Positions 45,865 to 54,269 of a stretch of DNA of 64,000 nucleotides are shown piece by piece. The translations under genes were made by a program, and so were the position numbers. Positions within the stretch are counted from its first letter, which is position 1. Each line of letters opens with the position of its first letter. This stretch comes from Lachnospiraceae bacterium (lineage in GTDB: Bacteria > Bacillota > Clostridia > Lachnospirales > Lachnospiraceae), in the NCBI GenBank assembly GCA_902363135.1, contig CABIZF010000014.1, positions 10,625 to 74,624 on the forward strand, read 5' to 3'. The notes under the pieces were generated by a model. The model was not told the DNA's origin. It saw only the letters and a list, made by a program, of their open reading frames with translations, and ran no database searches.

Positions 45865-46842
45865 ATGCATTACTGGATGGGATCGCTGCTCGCTGTGGCA
45901 GTTGGATTTGTGCTGGATCTTCTGCTGGGAGATCCGAACAGCGCGTATCATCCGATCTGCCTGATCGGTCGGCTGATCGCTTTTACAGAAAAAAAGACGC
46001 GGGCACTCTTCCCGAAGACGAAAACGGGAGAGCGGACGGCAGGCGGTGTGACGGCGCTGATCGTCGTGCTGATATCGACCGGGATCCCGGCACTTCTGCT
46101 TGTGCTCGCCTATCATCTGTCCTTTGCCGTGGGCGTTCTTGCAGAAGCAGTCGGCTGCTATTTCGTGCTCGCGACGAAGAGCCTGAAAAAAGAGAGCATG
46201 AATGTGAAAAAGGCGCTGGAGCAGGACGGACTTGAGGCCGGACGGAAGATGGTGTCCCGCATTGTCGGAAGAGATACCCAGAACCTGACAAAGCAGGGCG
46301 TTATCAAGGCGGCGGTGGAGACCGTAGCGGAAAATTATTCCGACGGAGTGGCAGCACCGCTTCTGTACATGATCCTTGGCGGAGGAGCGGCAGGTTTTTT
46401 CTACAAGAGCATTAATACGATGGATTCGATGCTCGGCTATAAAAATGAGAAGTATATGAATTTTGGCTTCATCCCGGCACATCTGGACGATGTGGCAAAT
46501 TATCTCCCGGCGCGTCTGGCTGCGCTGCTGCTCATCGCGGCGGCCGGTATCTGCGGTCAGGATCCGAAGCAGGCATGGAAGATCTTTCGACGTGACCGCT
46601 ACAAGCACGCCAGTCCGAATTCGGCACAGACCGAGGCGGCTGCGGCTGGCGCACTGCACGTACAGCTCGCAGGCGATGCCTGGTATTTCGGGGAACTGCA
46701 TAAGAAGCCATTTATCGGGGACGACCTCCGCCCGATTGAGCCGGAGGATATCACGCGGGTGAACCGGATGATGTATGCGGCTGCGGTGCTGGCGTTGGTT
46801 GTGTTCGGAGGACTCAAGCTGGCGCTGTTGCTTCTTATCTAA
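45865..46842 (+). CDS. cbiB: Adenosylcobinamide-phosphate synthase
   Basis: Attaches (R)-1-aminopropan-2-ol phosphate to cobyric acid. 325 residues, membrane protein: GFVLDLLLGDPNSAYHPICLIGRLI at about 13-37, GRDTQNLTKQGVIKAAVETVAENYSDG near 142 and FRRDRYKHASPNSAQTEAAAAGAL near 250 are hallmarks. IS607 ends immediately before the ATG, removing the native ribosome site by 2 kb; only a weak GAGTGG lies upstream now (a GTG at 45853 inside the IS is the alternative start). Expression may be reduced. Confidence 0.93.
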   Translation: MHYWMGSLLAVAVGFVLDLLLGDPNSAYHPICLIGRLIAFTEKKTRALFPKTKTGERTAGGVTALIVVLISTGIPALLLVLAYHLSFAVGVLAEAVGCYFVLATKSLKKESMNVKKALEQDGLEAGRKMVSRIVGRDTQNLTKQGVIKAAVETVAENYSDGVAAPLLYMILGGGAAGFFYKSINTMDSMLGYKNEKYMNFGFIPAHLDDVANYLPARLAALLLIAAAGICGQDPKQAWKIFRRDRYKHASPNSAQTEAAAAGALHVQLAGDAWYFGELHKKPFIGDDLRPIEPEDITRVNRMMYAAAVLALVVFGGLKLALLLLI

Positions 46843-46849
46843 CCGAAGC

Positions 46850-46930
46850 AGGAAAGTCGGCTGCTTCCATTGCGCAGATCAATGAGCAGTGGGTTCATGA
46901 GCAGGCAGCGAAGCGATTATAAACATCCGT
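46850..46930 (+). repeat. Degenerate A-family repeat, copy A5
   Basis: GTCGGCTGCTTCCATTGCGC, AATGAGCAGTGGGTTCATGA and GCAGGCAGCGAAGCGATT recall the second helix and core of the A family in decayed form. With B2 it fills the 357-bp gap between cbiB and cobD; no gene is seen there. Confidence 0.5.
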
Positions 46931-46967
46931 ATTACGCGGGAGAATGCTAATTCCGGATATACACAGA

Positions 46968-47171
46968 TGATGCTGGGATCAAAAGGTGTTTTGCCCCCAA
47001 CTGATGCCTACGAATTGCTCCGCTGCGAAGCAGCTCCCGCAATTCTGCAAACATTCGAAATCCGCTGATTTACTACGTAAATCGCTACTTTCTCATGTTT
47101 GGCGGGTCCCAAGTTCAAAAGCCTTATCATGCAAGCATGAACGGCTTTTTGACCTTTTGACCCTGGTATCA
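46968..47171 (-). repeat. Dispersed structured repeat, copy B2
   Basis: Ends are TGATGCTGGGATCAAAAGGT and the inverted TTTTGACCTTTTGACC..GGTATCA. Inside, on the minus strand: GGCTTTTGAACTTGGGACCC closing helix, CAAACAT/ATGTTTG around a GATTTAC-GTA-GTAAATC hairpin, core AAAGTAGCGA..AGCGGATTTCGAATG. Positions 47033-47166 match copy B3 in inverted orientation with about one mismatch. Confidence 0.8.
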
Positions 47172-47199
47172 TACAGATTCAGAAAAAGGAAGAAAAACT

Positions 47200-48249
47200 A
47201 TGACTCATATACACGGCGGAAATATTTACCAATACAAAGAGGCGGCAGATTTTTCTGCAAACATCAACTTTCACGGTATGCCGCAGTCCGTAAAGGAGGC
47301 GGCACATGCCGCGATCGACCGGTCGATCCACTACCCGGAGCCGGACAGCCGGTCCTTAAAGGCCGTGCTGGCAGAGCGCGAAGGCGTTCCGGAGTCGGCA
47401 ATCATCTGTGGAAATGGCGCGGCGGAGCTGATGTTTGCGCTGGCGATAGCAAAGCGGCCGAAAAAAGCGGTGCTGGCGCAGCCGTGCTTTTTTGAGTATG
47501 AACAGGCGCTCACGGCGGTCGGCTGTGCGCTCGTGCACGTGCCGTTGAAAAAGGAGGACGGCTTTCAGGTCGGGATGGAGTTTGCAGAGCAGATTCCGGA
47601 AGACGCCGACCTTGTGATTCTGGGCAATCCGAACAATCCGACCGGGCAGTCGGTTCCCCGTCCGGTACTGGAGCAGGTACTTGCTGTCTGTCACCGGATC
47701 GGCTGCATGCTCATGATGGATGAGAGCTTTTTTGATTTTCTTGTTCCGGAAGATCAGAAGCGGACAATGGACTGCACCAAAATAGCAGGAGAAGATCCGT
47801 CGGTATTCGTGCTGAAATCATTTACAAAGATGTATGCGATGCCGGGGCTTCGCTTTGGCTATGCCATCTGTGCAGATGTAAAGCTGCTTGAGCAGATGCG
47901 AAGCGGGATGCAGCCGTGGAACGTCTCGCTTCCGGCACAGGCGGCGGCCCGGGCAGCGGCATCCGAGGTGGCATTTGCAAAAAAGACGGCACAGCAGGTC
48001 GCCAAAAACCGGCAGTGGATGATCGGAAAGCTGCGGGAAGCAGGTGTGACGGTGTACGATTCGGTGACGAACTACCTGCTGCTGGAAGGTCCTGTGGATC
48101 TGAAGGAGCGCTGTCTGGAAAAGGGCTATCTGATCCGTGACTGCAGCAATTTCCGTACCCTTACCAAGGGATTTTACCGGATCTGTATCCGCAGTCAGGA
48201 AGAAAACGAGGCGCTGCTGGCTGTGCTGCTGCAGAGCTTAACGTCATAA
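47200..48249 (+). CDS. cobD: Threonine-phosphate decarboxylase (CobD)
   Basis: Makes (R)-1-aminopropan-2-ol phosphate, the CbiB substrate. 349 residues, aminotransferase class I fold: HGGNIYQYKEAADFSANIN at the N-terminus, LVILGNPNNPTGQSVPR near 150, MMDESFFDFLVPE near 176, PLP lysine in LKSFTKMYAMPGLRFGYA near 210. Context inside the cob locus distinguishes it from histidinol-phosphate aminotransferase. It is bracketed by inverted B2 and B3 repeats. Confidence 0.9.
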   Translation: MTHIHGGNIYQYKEAADFSANINFHGMPQSVKEAAHAAIDRSIHYPEPDSRSLKAVLAEREGVPESAIICGNGAAELMFALAIAKRPKKAVLAQPCFFEYEQALTAVGCALVHVPLKKEDGFQVGMEFAEQIPEDADLVILGNPNNPTGQSVPRPVLEQVLAVCHRIGCMLMMDESFFDFLVPEDQKRTMDCTKIAGEDPSVFVLKSFTKMYAMPGLRFGYAICADVKLLEQMRSGMQPWNVSLPAQAAARAAASEVAFAKKTAQQVAKNRQWMIGKLREAGVTVYDSVTNYLLLEGPVDLKERCLEKGYLIRDCSNFRTLTKGFYRICIRSQEENEALLAVLLQSLTS

Positions 48250-48411
48250 TGATGCCAGGGTCAAAAGGTCAAAAAGCCGTTCATGCTTGCATGATAAGGC
48301 TTTTGAACTTGGGACCCGCCAAACATGAGAAAGTAGCGATTTACGTAGTAAATCAGCGGATTTCGAATGTTTGTAGAATTGCGGGAGCATGAAATGCGGA
48401 GCAAAATACCT
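48249..48411 (+). repeat. Dispersed structured repeat, copy B3
   Basis: Begins TGATGCCAGGGTCAAAAGGT right at the cobD stop. Then a helix GGTCAAAAAGCC..GGCTTTTGAACTTG, GGGACCC, CAAACATGAGAAAGTAGCGA, the hairpin GATTTACGTAGTAAATC, AGCGGATTTCGAATGTTTG and GCGGGAGC. Inverted, nearly identical copy of B2. Confidence 0.8.
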
Positions 48412-48454
48412 TAGAACCTCAACATCAGAGGATAAAAACAGGAGGATACCAGAA

Positions 48455-49975
48455 ATGGCGAAGGTGATTATGGTGCAGGGGACGATGTCCAATGCAGGAA
48501 AAAGTGTAATGGCGGCGGGCCTGTGCCGGATCTTTCATCAGGACGGCTATCGCGTCGCGCCGTTTAAATCACAGAATATGGCACTGAATTCCTTTATCAC
48601 AAAGGAAGGGCTGGAGATGGGACGCGCACAGGTCATGCAGGCGGAGGCGGCAGGCGTCGAACCGGAGGTTGCGATGAATCCGATCCTGCTCAAGCCGACA
48701 AATGATATCGGTTCGCAGGTCATTGTAAACGGCGAAGTGCTCGGCACGATGAATGCCCGCGATTATTTCAAAATGAAGCAGTCGCTGATTCCGGATATTT
48801 TGAAGGCGTACCATCACCTGGAGGAGAAATACGATATTATCGTCATCGAGGGCGCGGGCAGCCCGGCAGAGATCAATTTAAAGCAGGATGATATCGTAAA
48901 TATGGGAATGGCGAAGCTCGTGGATGCCCCGGTGCTGCTCGTCGGGGACATCGACCGCGGAGGTGTGTTTGCACAGCTTTACGGGACGGTCGAGCTTTTG
49001 GAGCCGGAGGAGAAGGCGCGTATCCGCGGCCTTATCATCAACAAATTCCGCGGGGACAAGACGATCCTCGATCCGGGTGTGGAGATGCTTGAGAAGCTGA
49101 CCGGCATTCCGGTCGTCGGCGTTGCTCCGTATCTGAAGGTGAGTCTGGAGGATGAGGACAGCTTAAGCGAGCGTCTGGACGGAGATCAGCAGGTCGGACA
49201 GATCGACATCGCAGTCATCCGGGTACCGCGTATTTCAAACTTTACCGATTTCAATGTGTTTGAGGGCGTCGAGGGTGTGACGGTGCGCTACGTCAAGGAA
49301 GCGCGCGAGCTCGGCCATCCGGATTTGATTATTCTTCCGGGGACAAAAAATACGATGCGGGATCTGCTCTGGATGCGCCAGAATGGTCTGGAAGCACAGA
49401 TTTTAAAGGCACAGAAGGCAGGCACCGCGATCTTCGGTGTGTGCGGCGGCTATCAGATGCTCGGTATGGAGATTTCCGACCCGGACGGTGTCGAAGAGGG
49501 CGGCGTGATCCGCGGTATGGGACTGCTCGATACGACGACGGTATTCGAGGCGGAAAAGGCGCGGACCAGAGTTTCCGGCGTTATTTTGCCGGTAAAGGCG
49601 GAAGCGGACGGCCTTGCGGGAGCACTTTCCGGATGTGCCTTAGAGGGCTATGAGATCCACATGGGACAGACGACGCTTGGCAGCGGTGCACAGCCGTTTA
49701 CCGAGATCACAGATTCGATCACGGGCGTGACGAAGCAGGAGGGTGCATGGCAGGGCAACGTGTGCGGTTCTTACGTACATGGGATTTTTGACAGCGAAGC
49801 CGTCGTAAATGCTGTCGTACGTGCGCTGGCAGAGGCGAAGGGGATCACGGAGGAGATGACGCTTTCGATGGATTTTGCCGCATTTAAGGAGCAGCAGTAC
49901 GATATTTTAGCGGACGGGCTGCGTAGGCATCTGGATATGAAGAAAATATATGAGATCATGGGAGTGGAACGCTAA
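48455..49975 (+). CDS. cbiP: Cobyric acid synthase
   Basis: Glutamine-dependent amidation of four side chains of adenosylcobyrinic acid diamide. 506 residues from ATG 48455 (AGGAGG at about 48440). P-loop-like [20 protein letters not shown] at residues 6-25, [25 protein letters not shown] near 170, glutaminase triad Cys in [10 protein letters not shown] near 332 and His in [10 protein letters not shown] near 437. Confidence 0.96.
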   Translation: MAKVIMVQGTMSNAGKSVMAAGLCRIFHQDGYRVAPFKSQNMALNSFITKEGLEMGRAQVMQAEAAGVEPEVAMNPILLKPTNDIGSQVIVNGEVLGTMNARDYFKMKQSLIPDILKAYHHLEEKYDIIVIEGAGSPAEINLKQDDIVNMGMAKLVDAPVLLVGDIDRGGVFAQLYGTVELLEPEEKARIRGLIINKFRGDKTILDPGVEMLEKLTGIPVVGVAPYLKVSLEDEDSLSERLDGDQQVGQIDIAVIRVPRISNFTDFNVFEGVEGVTVRYVKEARELGHPDLIILPGTKNTMRDLLWMRQNGLEAQILKAQKAGTAIFGVCGGYQMLGMEISDPDGVEEGGVIRGMGLLDTTTVFEAEKARTRVSGVILPVKAEADGLAGALSGCALEGYEIHMGQTTLGSGAQPFTEITDSITGVTKQEGAWQGNVCGSYVHGIFDSEAVVNAVVRALAEAKGITEEMTLSMDFAAFKEQQYDILADGLRRHLDMKKIYEIMGVER

Positions 49976-50007
49976 AATAGAATCGAGTAAAAGACAGGAG
50001 GAAACAT

Positions 50008-50652
50008 ATGGATATCGATCAGATTGAACGGCTGAAGCCGATGGAGATTGAGCAGAGAAGTTTTGAGATTATATCACAGGAGGCGGGAGATGCGATCCCG
50101 GACGATGAGCGGGCGATGATTATCAAGCGCGTGATCCATACCTCCGCAGATTTTGACTACATTCAGAACCTCTGCTTTTCGGAAAATGCGGTACAGATCG
50201 CACAGAAGGCACTGAAAAACGGCGCATGGATCGTGACGGATACGAAGATGGCGCTCTCCGGTATCAATAAAAAGAGCCTGCAGCTGGCAGGCGGGGAGGC
50301 GCACTGCTTTATTTCGGATGAAGATATCGCACAGGCAGCAAAGGAGCAGGGGACTACCCGGGCATCCGTCTGCGTGGATAAGGCGGCACGGCTCGGACGT
50401 CCGCTGATCTATGCGGTGGGAAATGCGCCGACTGCGCTGATCCGCTTATATGAGCTGATCCGGCAGGGGACGTTCCGTCCGGAGCTGATCATCGGTGTAC
50501 CGGTCGGCTTTGTCAATGTCGTACAGTCAAAGGAGCTGATCATGCAGACGGATGTGCCCTATATTGTGGCAAAGGGACGCAAGGGCGGCAGCAACGTGGC
50601 GGCGGCGATCTGCAACGCGCTGCTGTATCAACTGGACGGGAGCAGAAAATAA
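50008..50652 (+). CDS. cbiC: Cobalt-precorrin-8 methylmutase
   Basis: Moves the C11 methyl to C12, forming cobyrinate. 214 residues. RVIHTSADFDYIQNLCFS near residue 45 (catalytic His), TDTKMALSGINK, YAVGNAPTALIRLYEL near 137 and GVPVGFVNVVQSKELIM with KGRKGGSNVAAA. AGGAGG precedes the start; the cobC-cbiD fusion follows after 3 bp. Confidence 0.95.
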   Translation: MDIDQIERLKPMEIEQRSFEIISQEAGDAIPDDERAMIIKRVIHTSADFDYIQNLCFSENAVQIAQKALKNGAWIVTDTKMALSGINKKSLQLAGGEAHCFISDEDIAQAAKEQGTTRASVCVDKAARLGRPLIYAVGNAPTALIRLYELIRQGTFRPELIIGVPVGFVNVVQSKELIMQTDVPYIVAKGRKGGSNVAAAICNALLYQLDGSRK

Positions 50653-50655
50653 TAT

Positions 50656-52506
50656 ATGAAGGTATATCTGATACGTCACGGCGCGACGCCGGGCAATCTG
50701 GAAAAACGATATGTGGGGACGACGGATGAGCCATTGACAAAGGATGCGGTCACTGCCTTAAAAAAGCTGCGAGTGAGGTACCCGATTCCGGTGCAGGTTG
50801 TGACAAGTCCGCTGAAGCGCTGCATGCAGACGGCTTCCCTGCTGTTTCCGGGGATTCCTTCCGAATGCTGCGACGGGCTGAAGGAGTGCGATTTTGGCCG
50901 GTTCGAGTACCACAACTATATGGAGCTTAGCCGGGATGCAGAGTACCAGCGCTGGATCGACAGCAACGGTACCCTGCCGTTTCCGGGCGGTGAGAGCCAG
51001 AAGAGCTTTCAGGAACGCTGCTGTCAGGCGTTTTTAGAGAGTGTTGCGGCACTGCGACAGGCGGGCTGTGCATCCGTAGCCTATGTGGTGCATGGCGGGA
51101 CAATCATGGCGCTGATGGAGCGCTTTTGTACAGAAGAAAAATCCTATTTTGACTGGCAGGTAAAAAACCAGGAGGGCTTTGCCTGTGAGATACAAGATGC
51201 GGCCAGGATCACGACGGACGCCCGTTTTATGCAGCTGACGGACCGGCTGCCGCTGCCGGAGGAGCGATTGCATAAAAGCGGCATCGAGGATGTCTATGTG
51301 GTACAGAAAAATGAACGCCTGCAGTGCGGCTACACGACGGGAAGCTGTGCGACGGCAGCGTCTCTTGCGGCGACGCGGATGCTGTTTACCGGAAAAATCT
51401 GCCGGGATGTACGGCTTCTGACGCCGAAGGGTGTCTCACTGGATCTGGAGATTGTACAGCCGGTAATCGGAGAAGGACGCGCGTCCTGCGCAGTGCGTAA
51501 ATTTGGCGGCGATGATCCGGATGCGACGGATGGGCTGCTGATTTTTGCAGAGGCAAAACAGGTGTCCCGAGGGGATGCGGCAGAGATGCTTGTGCCGGGT
51601 ATGCCGGATACAGATGCGGCAACGGAGTCTGCGCAGGTACTGATAGACGGTGGGGCAGGAGTCGGACGTGTCACGAAGCCGGGGCTGGAGCAGCCGATTG
51701 GGGCAGCGGCGATCAACCGTGTCCCACGCAGTATGATCACGCAGGGAGTCCGGGAGATATGCGCAGAGTTTGGCTATACCGGGGCGATTCAGATCACGGT
51801 CTCGGTGCAGGGCGGAGAGGAGGTCGCAAAGCGTACCTTCAATCCACATCTCGGCATCCTGGGCGGTATCTCGATTCTCGGGACGAGCGGAATCGTCGTG
51901 CCGATGAGCGAACAGGCGCTGATCGACAGTATCCGTATCGAGATGCGTCAGAAGGTGCAAAACGGCGAGCGGCATCTGCTGATCACGCCGGGCAATTATG
52001 GTGCGGACTTTTTAAAGGGGCAGAAGCAGTACGAGCTGCTGCGGCCGGAGCACTCCATGAAGTGCAGCAACTACGTCGGGGAGACGCTGGATATGGCGCT
52101 GCAGCTTGGCGTAAAATCGATTCTGTTCGTCTCGCACATCGGGAAATTTATCAAGGTGTCCGGCGGCATTATGAATACGCATTCTGCCCATGCAGACTGC
52201 CGTGCAGAGCTGATGGCGGCGCAGGCGATGCGTGCCGGTGCGTCGGCGGATACCGTAAAGCAGCTGCTTACGACGAACACGACGGAGGAGGCCGTCGGCA
52301 TTTTAAAGGAGACCGGTGATCTGGAGGAAACCGTATCGGAAGCGATCCGCAGGATTCAGTTTTATCTGCAAAAGCACGTCGGCGGGGAGCTGCGCACGGA
52401 GGTTGTGCTTTTCTCAAATCAGTATGGCTACCTCGGAGAGTCCGAAGGGGCGGAAGCACTGATGGAGCTGATAGCGGCGGAGAAGCAGAAGCTATATCGC
52501 GTTTAA
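50656..52506 (+). CDS. cobC-cbiD: Alpha-ribazole phosphatase (CobC) / cobalt-precorrin-5B C1-methyltransferase (CbiD) fusion
   Basis: 616 residues. Residues 1-205 are a histidine phosphatase: VYLIRHGATPGNLEKRYVG with the catalytic RHG at 7-9, TSPLKRCMQTA, CDFGRFEY and YVVHGGTIMALM. Residues about 221-616 are CbiD: LQCGYTTGSCATAASLAA, GPG-like AGVGRVTKPGLEQPIG, ITPGNYGADFLKGQ, FVSHIGKFIKVSGGIMNTHS. One start and no internal stop or obvious second ribosome site. The two steps are distant in the pathway, so coupling of levels rather than channelling seems likely. Confidence 0.9.
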   Translation: MKVYLIRHGATPGNLEKRYVGTTDEPLTKDAVTALKKLRVRYPIPVQVVTSPLKRCMQTASLLFPGIPSECCDGLKECDFGRFEYHNYMELSRDAEYQRWIDSNGTLPFPGGESQKSFQERCCQAFLESVAALRQAGCASVAYVVHGGTIMALMERFCTEEKSYFDWQVKNQEGFACEIQDAARITTDARFMQLTDRLPLPEERLHKSGIEDVYVVQKNERLQCGYTTGSCATAASLAATRMLFTGKICRDVRLLTPKGVSLDLEIVQPVIGEGRASCAVRKFGGDDPDATDGLLIFAEAKQVSRGDAAEMLVPGMPDTDAATESAQVLIDGGAGVGRVTKPGLEQPIGAAAINRVPRSMITQGVREICAEFGYTGAIQITVSVQGGEEVAKRTFNPHLGILGGISILGTSGIVVPMSEQALIDSIRIEMRQKVQNGERHLLITPGNYGADFLKGQKQYELLRPEHSMKCSNYVGETLDMALQLGVKSILFVSHIGKFIKVSGGIMNTHSAHADCRAELMAAQAMRAGASADTVKQLLTTNTTEEAVGILKETGDLEETVSEAIRRIQFYLQKHVGGELRTEVVLFSNQYGYLGESEGAEALMELIAAEKQKLYRV

Positions 52507-52583
52507 CCGAATCAGGCATTCCCTGCTTTCATTGCGTGAAGCAATAAGCTGCGAAGCAGCAAAGCGGATTGCGAATATCCGCC
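52507..52583 (+). repeat. Degenerate A-family repeat, copy A4
   Basis: AACCGAATCAGGCATTCCCT, CTTTCATTGCGTGAAGCAAT, AAGCTGCGAAGCAGC and AGCGGATTGCGAATATCCGC. Outer strand and core of the A family with most middle helices lost. It starts at the stop codon of cobC-cbiD and ends before the cbiL ribosome site. Confidence 0.65.
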
Positions 52584-52609
52584 TGACGGAAACGAAAAGG
52601 AGAAAAACA

Positions 52610-53299
52610 ATGAGTGGAATTTTAATAGGTGTAGGTGTCGGCCCGGGAGATCCGGAGCAGATGACCTTAAAGGCGGTGCGGATGATCCGGGAAAATGAAG
52701 TGATCGCCGTTCCGGGAAATGATGCGAAGGAGACGGTGGCTTACCGTATTGCGGTCCAGGCGGTACCGGAGCTGGAAAAGAAGACGCTGCTGGCGCTTCC
52801 GATGCCGATGATCAAAGATCGCGCAGAGCTGGCAAAGAATCACGATGCGGCGGCGTTTCAGGTCGAGAACGTGCTGAAGGAAGGAAAAAATGTCGTATTT
52901 CTGACACTTGGCGACCCGACGGTGTATTCGACCTTCATGTATGTCCACAGCCGGGTAAAGGCACACGGCTATGCGACACAGATCGTGAGCGGTATCCCGT
53001 CATTCTGCGCGGCAGCGGCGCGGATGGATATCTCCCTGACTGAGTGGAATGAGGAGCTTCATGTCATCCCGGCGGTGCACAACATCGAGCAGGAGATCAG
53101 CTATCCGGGGACGCGCGTGCTCATGAAGTCGGCCCGCAAGATCGGAGCGGTAAAGGAGATGCTGATGCAGTCTGACAGCCAGGTATTTATGGTAGAAAAC
53201 TGCGGTATGGAAAATGAGCGGATCTTTACGAGAGCTGAGGATATTCCGGAGGATGCGAGCTACTATTCGCTGATTATTGTGAAGGATCCGAAAAAATAA
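52610..53299 (+). CDS. cbiL: Cobalt-precorrin-2 C20-methyltransferase
   Basis: 229 residues from ATG 52610 (AAAAGGAG upstream; an in-frame ATG at 52532 lies in the repeat). Tetrapyrrole methylase: ILIGVGVGPGDPEQMTLKAVRMI at residues 4-26, VVFLTLGDPTVYSTFMYVH near 95 and VSGIPSFCAAAARMDISL near 128. The TVYST variant identifies the C20 enzyme. AGAGGAGG before the next gene suggests continuous translation. Confidence 0.93.
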   Translation: MSGILIGVGVGPGDPEQMTLKAVRMIRENEVIAVPGNDAKETVAYRIAVQAVPELEKKTLLALPMPMIKDRAELAKNHDAAAFQVENVLKEGKNVVFLTLGDPTVYSTFMYVHSRVKAHGYATQIVSGIPSFCAAAARMDISLTEWNEELHVIPAVHNIEQEISYPGTRVLMKSARKIGAVKEMLMQSDSQVFMVENCGMENERIFTRAEDIPEDASYYSLIIVKDPKK

Positions 53300-53326
53300 A
53301 ACGAAAAAATAAGAGGAGGAATTATC

Positions 53327-54094
53327 ATGGTACATTTTGTAGGAGCAGGATCAGGCGCGGCGGATCTGATTACCGTGCGCGGAAGCAGACTGCTTGGGGA
53401 AGCTGATGTGATTATTTATGCGGGATCTCTGGTCAATCCGGAGCTGCTGCAGTATAAAAAAGAAGGCTGTGAGGTATACGACAGCGCAAAGATGACACTC
53501 GAAGAGGTGCTGGCAGTGATCGATCAGGCAGAAGCGGCAGGGAAGACGACCGTGCGGCTGCACACCGGAGATCCGTGCGTGTACGGCGCGATTCGGGAGC
53601 AGATGGATGTGCTCGAGGAAAAGGGCATTGCCTATGATTACTGCCCGGGCGTCAGCGCGTTCTGCGGAGCGGCTTCCGCGCTGAAGATGGAGTACACCCT
53701 TCCGGGTATTTCCCAGACCGTGATCATCACCCGTATGGCGGGCCGCACGCCGGTACCGGAGCGCGAGGAGATCGCAAAGCTCGCCTCTCACGGCTCTACG
53801 ATGGTCATTTTCCTGAGCACAGGCATGCTCGAGAAGCTCAGTGAGCAGCTGATGGCAGGCGGCTATGCGGCGGATACTCCGGCGGCGATCGTGTACAAGG
53901 CGACCTGGCCGGAGGAGGAGAGCCATATCTGCACCGTTTCCACACTGGCACAGTGCGCGAAGGAGTACAATATTACGAAGACTGCGCTGATCATCGTCGG
54001 CGATACCGTAGCACAGAGCGGCTACAACCGTTCCGAGTTGTATCATCCGGCTTTCACGACGGAGTTCCGTCAGGCGACCGAGGAGCGGAAGTAG
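53327..54094 (+). CDS. cbiF: Cobalt-precorrin-4 C11-methyltransferase
   Basis: 255 residues. VHFVGAGSGAADLITVRGSRLL at residues 2-23, IIYAGSLVNPELLQY near 34, HTGDPCVYGAIREQMDVL near 80 and CPGVSAFCGAASAL near 106 match CbiF/CobM. Its 3' end runs into a tandem repeat that resembles its own last codons. Confidence 0.94.
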   Translation: MVHFVGAGSGAADLITVRGSRLLGEADVIIYAGSLVNPELLQYKKEGCEVYDSAKMTLEEVLAVIDQAEAAGKTTVRLHTGDPCVYGAIREQMDVLEEKGIAYDYCPGVSAFCGAASALKMEYTLPGISQTVIITRMAGRTPVPEREEIAKLASHGSTMVIFLSTGMLEKLSEQLMAGGYAADTPAAIVYKATWPEEESHICTVSTLAQCAKEYNITKTALIIVGDTVAQSGYNRSELYHPAFTTEFRQATEERK

Positions 54095-54229
54095 ATCCGT
54101 TCATCCGACGTCACCGGACGGAGGAGCAAAAGCAGATCCGTTCATCCGACGTCACCGGGCGGAGGAGCAAAAGAGCAGATCCGTTCATCCGACGTCACCG
54201 GGCGGAGGAGCAAAAGCAGATCCGTTCTG
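54091..54229 (+). repeat. Tandem repeat, three units of 42-44 bp plus a partial
   Basis: Each unit reads AGATCCGTTCATCCGACGTC then ACCGGRCGGAGGAGCAAAAG; the second has two extra bases (AG). Units begin near 54093, 54133 and 54177 and a truncated fourth begins near 54217. The stop region of cbiF (GCGACCGAGGAGCGGAAGTA) is a diverged version of the unit end, so the array probably grew from it. The three copies are nearly identical, i.e. recent. Confidence 0.85.
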
Positions 54230-54269
54230 TGGCGAAGAGGAGAATCAGAAGAAAGAAACAGGTGAGATC

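Larger units (their letters stand above)
43847..45867 (+). mobile_element. IS607-family insertion sequence, about 2.02 kb
   Basis: Serine recombinase plus TnpB, A/T-rich against G/C-richer flanks. ACATG occurs at both junctions (43842-43846 and 45863-45867), so the exact ends are ambiguous within those bases. Imperfect inverted sequences occur near the ends: TGTGTTTAAATATACTCAAA (43877-43896) against the complement of TGAGTCTATTTAATCACA (45829-45846). Joining the flanks at ACATG recreates AAGGAGG, 7 bp, ATG of cbiB. Confidence 0.85.

Noticed and set aside
46986..47495. 169-codon frame upstream of and overlapping cobD
   Set aside because: Its first part translates repeat B2; a shorter twin frame occurs in B3. 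It then runs out of frame into cobD. No ribosome site.
54091..54229. Possible CRISPR-like array
   Set aside because: Units are directly adjacent without spacers, only three and a part, and resemble the end of cbiF. No cas gene is in the window.
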